From NCBI GenBank assembly GCA_019239775.1, contig JAFAZN010000363.1, forward strand, positions 16,368 to 80,367: DNA of 64,000 nucleotides, read 5' to 3'. Of this stretch, positions 60,082 through 64,000 are shown in pieces. How positions within the stretch are numbered: the first letter of the stretch is position 1; each line of letters opens with the position of its first letter. The notes beneath the pieces are model-generated. The model was not told the origin of the DNA and ran no database searches. It saw only the letters and a program-made list of their open reading frames with translations. Both the position numbers and the translations under genes were made by a program. The DNA is from Chloroflexota bacterium (GTDB lineage Bacteria; Chloroflexota; UBA6077; CF-72).

Positions 60082-60091
60082 GCTTGTGCTC

Positions 60092-60373
60092 CTATTCGCC
60101 CCGCTGGATCTGGTGGGCGTACTCACTTAGCGTCTGGAAGTTTTCCACTGGAATCGTCTCGATTTTCAGTGCGCGGGACAGTACACCACGCTTGAGGCCT
60201 GCATCCCAACATTCATGGGTTGCGCACAGGTACGCTCCTCGACCGGAGCGTTTGCCAGAGAGATCGATGGTAACGCTGCCGTCCGGCGCACGGACGACGC
60301 GAACGAGCTGGCGTTTCGCGTTCGTCTGGCGGCACGCCACGCACGTGCGTTGCGGGACCTTCTGGCGGATCAG
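60092..60373 (-). CDS. ylxR: YlxR (DUF448) RNA-binding protein, apparent CTG start
   Basis: 93 aa if started at CTG 60373, which overlaps the nusA stop as CTGA. The N-terminal QRTCVACRQ with its two cysteines, [17 protein letters not shown] and [15 protein letters not shown] identify YlxR, a small RNA-binding protein of the nusA-infB operon. The first ordinary start (GTG 60340) would cut through the conserved RTCVACR motif and lose its first Cys. Confidence 0.88.
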   Translation of the reverse strand: MIRQKVPQRTCVACRQTNAKRQLVRVVRAPDGSVTIDLSGKRSGRGAYLCATHECWDAGLKRGVLSRALKIETIPVENFQTLSEYAHQIQRGE

Positions 60374-61488
60374 CCGCGCGCCCCGCCGACCGGCTCAGTC
60401 TGCTCCGAGGCAGCGGCCGCTGCCGCAGCGACGTCGCTCTTGATGTCGATGCGCCACCCGGTCAGTTTGGCGGCCAGTCGCGCGTTCTGGCCTTCTTTGC
60501 CGATTGCCAGCGAAAGCTGGCGCTCGGGCACGATGACTTTCGCGGTGCGGCTTGCCTCGTCGATGGTCACGTGGCTGACCTGTGCCGGGCTCAGCGCGTT
60601 GGCAACGTATTGCGACGCGTCTTCGTTCCACTCGACGACGTCGATCTTCTCGCCGTTCAGCTCGTTCACGATGTTCTGGATGCGGACACCCCGTACTCCG
60701 ACGCACGAGCCGACCGGATCGATGCCCTCTTGCCTTGCGGAAACCGCCACCTTGGAGCGGAAGCCCGCCTCACGGGCAATGGCCTTGATCTCCACTGCGC
60801 CTGAGAAGATCTCGGGCACCTCCTGCTCGAACAGCCGGCGCAGCATGAGCCGATGCGCGCGCGAGACAATGATTTGCGGTCCGCGCGGCGTGTCGCGCAC
60901 CTCGGCCACATACACGCGCAGGCGCTGGCCCTGGTAGTAGCGCTCGGTCGGCACCTGCTCGGTACGCGGCATCACCGCCTCGGCGCGATCGATCTCAATG
61001 ATGACGGTGCCAGCCTCGATGCGCTGGATCACGCCATGCACGATTTCGCCCTCGCGCTCGGCAAACTGGTTGAAGACCAGCCTGCGTTCCGCATCCCGCA
61101 GCTTCTGCATGACCACCTGCTTGGCGGTCTGCGCAGCGATGCGGCCGAACTGCGGCGGCGTGACGTCCTCGTAGATCTGATCACCCGGCTGGGCGTTGGG
61201 GAACAGCGGCTGGCGATCCGGACCTTTGAGCGTACGCGCCTGCTCGAGGATGATCAGATTTGAATCGTCCTCGACGTCATCAGGGATGTCCTCGACGACG
61301 GTAAGCCAGTGGTACACGTGCGGGTCGCCGGTGTCGTTGTCGATCTCGGCGGTGATCAGCCGGCTATCCTCTTCGTGCTGTTTGTAGGCGGAGACCAGCG
61401 CCTGCTGGATGGCTTCCATGACCATCTCGCGAGGGACGCCTTTTTCGGCGGCGAGTTGGGTGATGGCAGTCACGAATTCACTTTTCAT
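60370..61488 (-). CDS. nusA: Transcription termination/antitermination factor NusA
   Basis: 372 aa. The order is N-terminal RNA-polymerase-binding domain (residues 1-125), S1 domain (about 130-200, [14 protein letters not shown]) and two KH domains (about 230-350, [41 protein letters not shown]). There are no C-terminal acidic repeats. rimP, which usually precedes nusA, is absent here. The operon continues ylxR-infB-rbfA-truB-ribF. Confidence 0.96.
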   Translation of the reverse strand: MKSEFVTAITQLAAEKGVPREMVMEAIQQALVSAYKQHEEDSRLITAEIDNDTGDPHVYHWLTVVEDIPDDVEDDSNLIILEQARTLKGPDRQPLFPNAQPGDQIYEDVTPPQFGRIAAQTAKQVVMQKLRDAERRLVFNQFAEREGEIVHGVIQRIEAGTVIIEIDRAEAVMPRTEQVPTERYYQGQRLRVYVAEVRDTPRGPQIIVSRAHRLMLRRLFEQEVPEIFSGAVEIKAIAREAGFRSKVAVSARQEGIDPVGSCVGVRGVRIQNIVNELNGEKIDVVEWNEDASQYVANALSPAQVSHVTIDEASRTAKVIVPERQLSLAIGKEGQNARLAAKLTGWRIDIKSDVAAAAAAASEQTEPVGGARG

Positions 61489-61551
61489 GCTGGCACGCCC
61501 TCCGCACTAACGCTTTATCAAATCTCTCTGTCTAACTCTTCACCCTACAAC

Positions 61552-61575
61552 AAAAAGAGTGGGGGCTACCCACTC
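61552..61575 (-). terminator. Intrinsic terminator in the nusA leader (possible attenuator)
   Basis: On the minus strand GAGTGGG (61575-61569) pairs with CCCACTC (61563-61557), with a 5-nt loop, followed by TTTTT (61556-61552). It lies between the predicted nusA promoter (61623-61631) and the nusA start, so it would attenuate the operon. If that promoter is false, it simply ends ispG transcription. Confidence 0.75.
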
Positions 61576-61592
61576 CAAAAGCGTAGCGTCTG

Positions 61593-61617
61593 GCGACGGC
61601 TCAACCTCGCCGTGCCT
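61593..61617 (-). promoter_or_regulatory. Upstream leader hairpin of nusA
   Basis: On the minus strand GGC-ACGGC pairs with GCCGT-c-GCC around an 8-nt loop (61593-61617). It precedes the terminator hairpin in the same leader. No alternative pairing with the terminator is obvious to me. Confidence 0.4.
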
Positions 61618-61622
61618 TGACG

Positions 61623-61631
61623 AGTATATCA
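61623..61631 (-). promoter_or_regulatory. nusA promoter, extended -10
   Basis: TGATATACT on the minus strand: TATACT preceded by TGn, an extended -10 that can work without a good -35. Transcription would start near 61616, about 128 nt before nusA. Confidence 0.5.
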
Positions 61632-61672
61632 CAGAGAACTGACGAATTTTGAGGAGTTTTGGGCCTCAGCAG

Positions 61673-63319
61673 CTACTCGGAGTCGATCCACTTTCCATGG
61701 CTGCGAATGAGGTCGACCAGCCGTTCGTCGGCTTCGGCCTCGGGAACACCCTTTTCGACGACTTCTTTGCCGACGTAGAGATTGACGTGTCCAGGTGAAC
61801 CACCCACGTAGCCGAAATCGGCATCGGCCATTTCGCCTGGGCCGTTCACGACGCAACCCATGATCGCGATCTTCACGCCTTTGAGGTGTTTGGTGCGCGA
61901 GGCGATGCGCTCTGTGGTGGACTGCAGGTCAAACAGTGTGCGACCGCAACTCGGGCACGAGACGAACTCAGTCTTGGTGATGCGCACACCGGCGGCCTGC
62001 AAGATGCCGAAGAGCAGTCGGCTACGCGACTCTTCGTCCAGCGAGGAGGTGGTGAGGCCCACGCTGTCGCCTATCCCGTCGCAGAGAAGCGAGCCGAGCA
62101 CCGTGGACGTCCGGAGGAGCACCTCTTCGGGATCGCCGTCGACCGACAGCTCCAGGTGCAGGGGCGTGCTGCCTGAGGTAGCGGCCAGGCCGCGGTAGGC
62201 GCGGACCGCGTCGTACCACGGAACCGGCGCGTCGAGGCGGGCCAGGTCATCCAGCGAAGGCCGTTCACCGACTAGGGCTTCCTCGGGCGGGTCAACGACC
62301 GCGACCGGCTCTGATCCACCGACGGAGAGGACTCCAAGTGAGACTGGCATAGTCAGGCGGCGGGCATACGAGTAGGGGTCCACACGTTCGTCATGTTGAG
62401 GAAAGGATTCAGCGAAGTGGAGGCCGAGGTTGTACGGAGCCACCAGGCGCTGGGCTACGGGTACTTCCGCTTCGGGTTCTTCGGTGAGTGAGACCCGGAC
62501 AGTGTCGCCCAGGCCATCGTCGAGCAGTGCGCCGATACCCACCGCCGACTTGATGCGCCCGTCCTCGCCTAGGCCGGCCTCGGTCACCCCCAGGTGCAGC
62601 GGATACGGGTCCATACCTTCTTCGTCCATGCGCGCGACGAGCAGGCGATAGGCCTGGATCATCACCTTGGGGTTCGAGGCCTTCATCGATAGGACGATCT
62701 CGTGGTAGTCGTGCTTTCGGGCAATGCGCACGAACTCCAGGGCCGACTCGACCATGCCCGCCGGAGTATCGCCGTAGCGGTTCATGATGCGGTCGGACAA
62801 CGAGCCGTGGTTCGAGCCGATGCGCATGGCCACGCCACGCTCCTTGCACTTGACCACCAGGGGGGCGAAGCGCTCTTCAATGCGTTCGATCTCGGCGGCG
62901 TAATCCTCGTCGGAATACTCGCGCACCCGGAAAAACTTCTGGTCCGCGAAGTTGCCAGGATTGACACGGACCTTCTCCACGTGCTCGGCGGCTTCCATCG
63001 CCGCCGCCGGGCTGAAATGGATGTCCGCCACCAGGGGCACGTTGATGCCCTTGCCGCGCAGGCGTCGCTTGATCTCGCCAATCGCCTTTGCGTCCGCGGT
63101 TGTCGGCGCCGTAATGCGCACGATCTCGCAGCCAGCCTCCACCAGCCGGATCGTCTGGGCCAAGGTGCCCTCCACATCCTGCGTGCGGGTCGTGGTCATC
63201 GACTGAACCCGGATGGGCTGGTTGCCGCCGACGGCAACGGCGCCAATCTGCACCTCGCGTGACTTGCGGCGCGTATACGCGAAGCGGCTCGCGGTATAGA
63301 GCGGAGTAGCTAGAAGCAT
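61673..63319 (-). CDS. ispG: 4-hydroxy-3-methylbut-2-enyl-diphosphate synthase, long form
   Basis: 548 aa, against about 370 for the E. coli type. It makes HMBPP from MEcPP in the MEP isoprenoid pathway. The TIM barrel (VGGNQPIRVQSMTTT, VPLVADIHFSPAAAM, VRVNPGNFADQKFF) is followed by an extra domain of some 150-170 residues, like the three-domain form known from Chlamydia, Bacteroidetes and plants. The C-terminal 4Fe-4S domain has Cys455, Cys458 (SCPSCGR) and Cys489 (GCVVNGPGE). rseP lies just upstream, the usual partner. Confidence 0.94.
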   Translation of the reverse strand: MLLATPLYTASRFAYTRRKSREVQIGAVAVGGNQPIRVQSMTTTRTQDVEGTLAQTIRLVEAGCEIVRITAPTTADAKAIGEIKRRLRGKGINVPLVADIHFSPAAAMEAAEHVEKVRVNPGNFADQKFFRVREYSDEDYAAEIERIEERFAPLVVKCKERGVAMRIGSNHGSLSDRIMNRYGDTPAGMVESALEFVRIARKHDYHEIVLSMKASNPKVMIQAYRLLVARMDEEGMDPYPLHLGVTEAGLGEDGRIKSAVGIGALLDDGLGDTVRVSLTEEPEAEVPVAQRLVAPYNLGLHFAESFPQHDERVDPYSYARRLTMPVSLGVLSVGGSEPVAVVDPPEEALVGERPSLDDLARLDAPVPWYDAVRAYRGLAATSGSTPLHLELSVDGDPEEVLLRTSTVLGSLLCDGIGDSVGLTTSSLDEESRSRLLFGILQAAGVRITKTEFVSCPSCGRTLFDLQSTTERIASRTKHLKGVKIAIMGCVVNGPGEMADADFGYVGGSPGHVNLYVGKEVVEKGVPEAEADERLVDLIRSHGKWIDSE

Positions 63320-63377
63320 CCTTGTGGCAACAGTATCGGCCGGAAGTCCGCTTGGCGACAGACGCCCCGCCGAAGTG

Positions 63378-64000
63378 TTAAGGACCAGCCCAGTTTATTG
63401 CTGGTAGGGGCGAGATCAGATCGTTGAACGAGATGATGACCATGAGGGTCAGAAGCACCACGATGCCCACAAAGTGGTAGGCGGCTTCACGTTCGGGCGG
63501 GATGCGCCGTCCGCGGATCCACTCGAGGATGACGAAGAACAAGCGCCCGCCATCCAGGGCTGGAATCGGCAGCATGTTCGCGATGGACAAGCCTGCGCTG
63601 AAGAGGCCGGTCAAGAAGAACAGCGGATACCAGAAGCCAGTGTCGGCCACGTAACTCACGGTTGCGGACGTTTCCTGTGCCATGCCCACGAGACCAACGA
63701 GGCGGGCGTCGCTTGGTGCGATCGTGCCTTCGAGCAGCATCTTGGGGACGCTCAGAGTGAGACCGATCACGCGAACGGTCTGCAGAAAGCCTTGCTGAAC
63801 GGCGGCCAATGGGTTGAGGTGGATCAGGCCGCCTGAGATGACGATGCCGATGGCACCCTGGCCGTCGGGCGGGTTGCTGCGGGGCGTGAGCGTGGTCGAA
63901 AGCGTCTGGTCCGCGCGACGGTACTGGATGTCAATTGGCTGATCGAGGTGTGATTGGGTCAGGTCTCGGAAGGACTGGACCGTGACCTGTTGGCCGTCGA
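63378..64000 (-). CDS. rseP: RseP-type site-2 metalloprotease (RIP), C-terminal part, 5' end outside window
   Basis: About 206 residues, open to the right edge. It begins in the PDZ domain (GQQVTVQSFRDL, DIQYRRADQ), then the C-terminal membrane part with the conserved NMLPIPALDGGRLFFVILEWIRG, whose LDG motif supplies the second zinc-ligand region. The HExxH motif lies outside the window. It cleaves anti-sigma factors or signal peptides within the membrane and sits upstream of ispG as in many genomes. Confidence 0.9.
   Translation of the reverse strand, partial: DGQQVTVQSFRDLTQSHLDQPIDIQYRRADQTLSTTLTPRSNPPDGQGAIGIVISGGLIHLNPLAAVQQGFLQTVRVIGLTLSVPKMLLEGTIAPSDARLVGLVGMAQETSATVSYVADTGFWYPLFFLTGLFSAGLSIANMLPIPALDGGRLFFVILEWIRGRRIPPEREAAYHFVGIVVLLTLMVIISFNDLISPLPAINWAGP

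Noticed and set aside
1..64000. CRISPR arrays, insertion sequences, prophage or rRNA genes
   Set aside because: Reading both strands I found no regularly spaced repeats, transposase motifs, phage structural genes or rRNA segments.

Overview
The window is high-GC bacterial chromosome with densely packed genes. Many neighbours share the 4-nt ATGA or GTGA stop/start overlap. I see no insertion sequence, prophage or CRISPR array. The content is mostly conserved core metabolism and translation. The combination of a three-gene pyruvate:ferredoxin oxidoreductase, a PI-mannoside-like lipid operon, Flp pilins, YfhO-type membrane enzymes and an oversized adaptor lipoprotein suggests a Terrabacteria-group organism. 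Chloroflexota or a close relative is my best guess. This is inference from gene content, not from a phylogeny.

Layout. 1-5609: tetrapyrrole operon hemH(partial)-hemC-hemD-hemA-hemB-hemL. 5681-6178: a glutaredoxin-PDZ fusion whose first active-site residue is an in-frame TGA followed by a bacterial SECIS-like hairpin, so it is a probable new selenoprotein; this is the most interesting item here. 6472-11928: MarR-controlled drug-efflux operon with two adaptors and an EmrB-type pump. 11932-15579: tRNA-Arg and a minus-strand operon resembling PI-mannoside synthesis (two acyltransferases, a PimA-like mannosyltransferase, a PIP-synthase-like enzyme). 15641-19463: prfB with its programmed +1 frameshift, then hisH-hisA-hisF-hisIE. 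19449-27841 (all minus strand): DUF1385 protein, L31, L27, L21, ScpB, and a set of membrane sugar enzymes ending at a family 4 uracil-DNA glycosylase. 27870-35651: CoA/ferredoxin block (CaiB-type CoA transferase, PFOR beta, alpha and fused gamma-delta, two enoyl-CoA hydratases, a FadR-type regulator with a matching operator) and a sulfite-oxidase-like protein. 35661-38465: rpsF-ssb-rpsR and a membrane-anchored PpiC isomerase. 38587-45999: small proteins, an orphan histidine kinase, two oppositely oriented Flp pilins sharing terminator sequence, two MFS transporters around tRNA-Leu, and a GT39-type enzyme. 45963-50347: cobyrinate diamide synthase, a debranching-type glucosidase, a GT4 and tRNA-Cys. 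50446-64000: threonine ammonia-lyase, a Cys-rich protein, YebC, rhomboid, an EF-G-like GTPase, the nusA-ylxR-infB-rbfA-truB-ribF operon, ispG and the 3' part of rseP.

Three genes (threonine ammonia-lyase, truB, ylxR) have no ATG, GTG or TTG where homology and operon spacing place their starts; ATA, CTG/ATT and CTG sit there instead. RibF lacks a recognisable riboflavin kinase domain, one of the paired acyltransferases lacks its catalytic acid, and the rpsF and rpsR leaders can fold into the same hairpin with compensating base changes.
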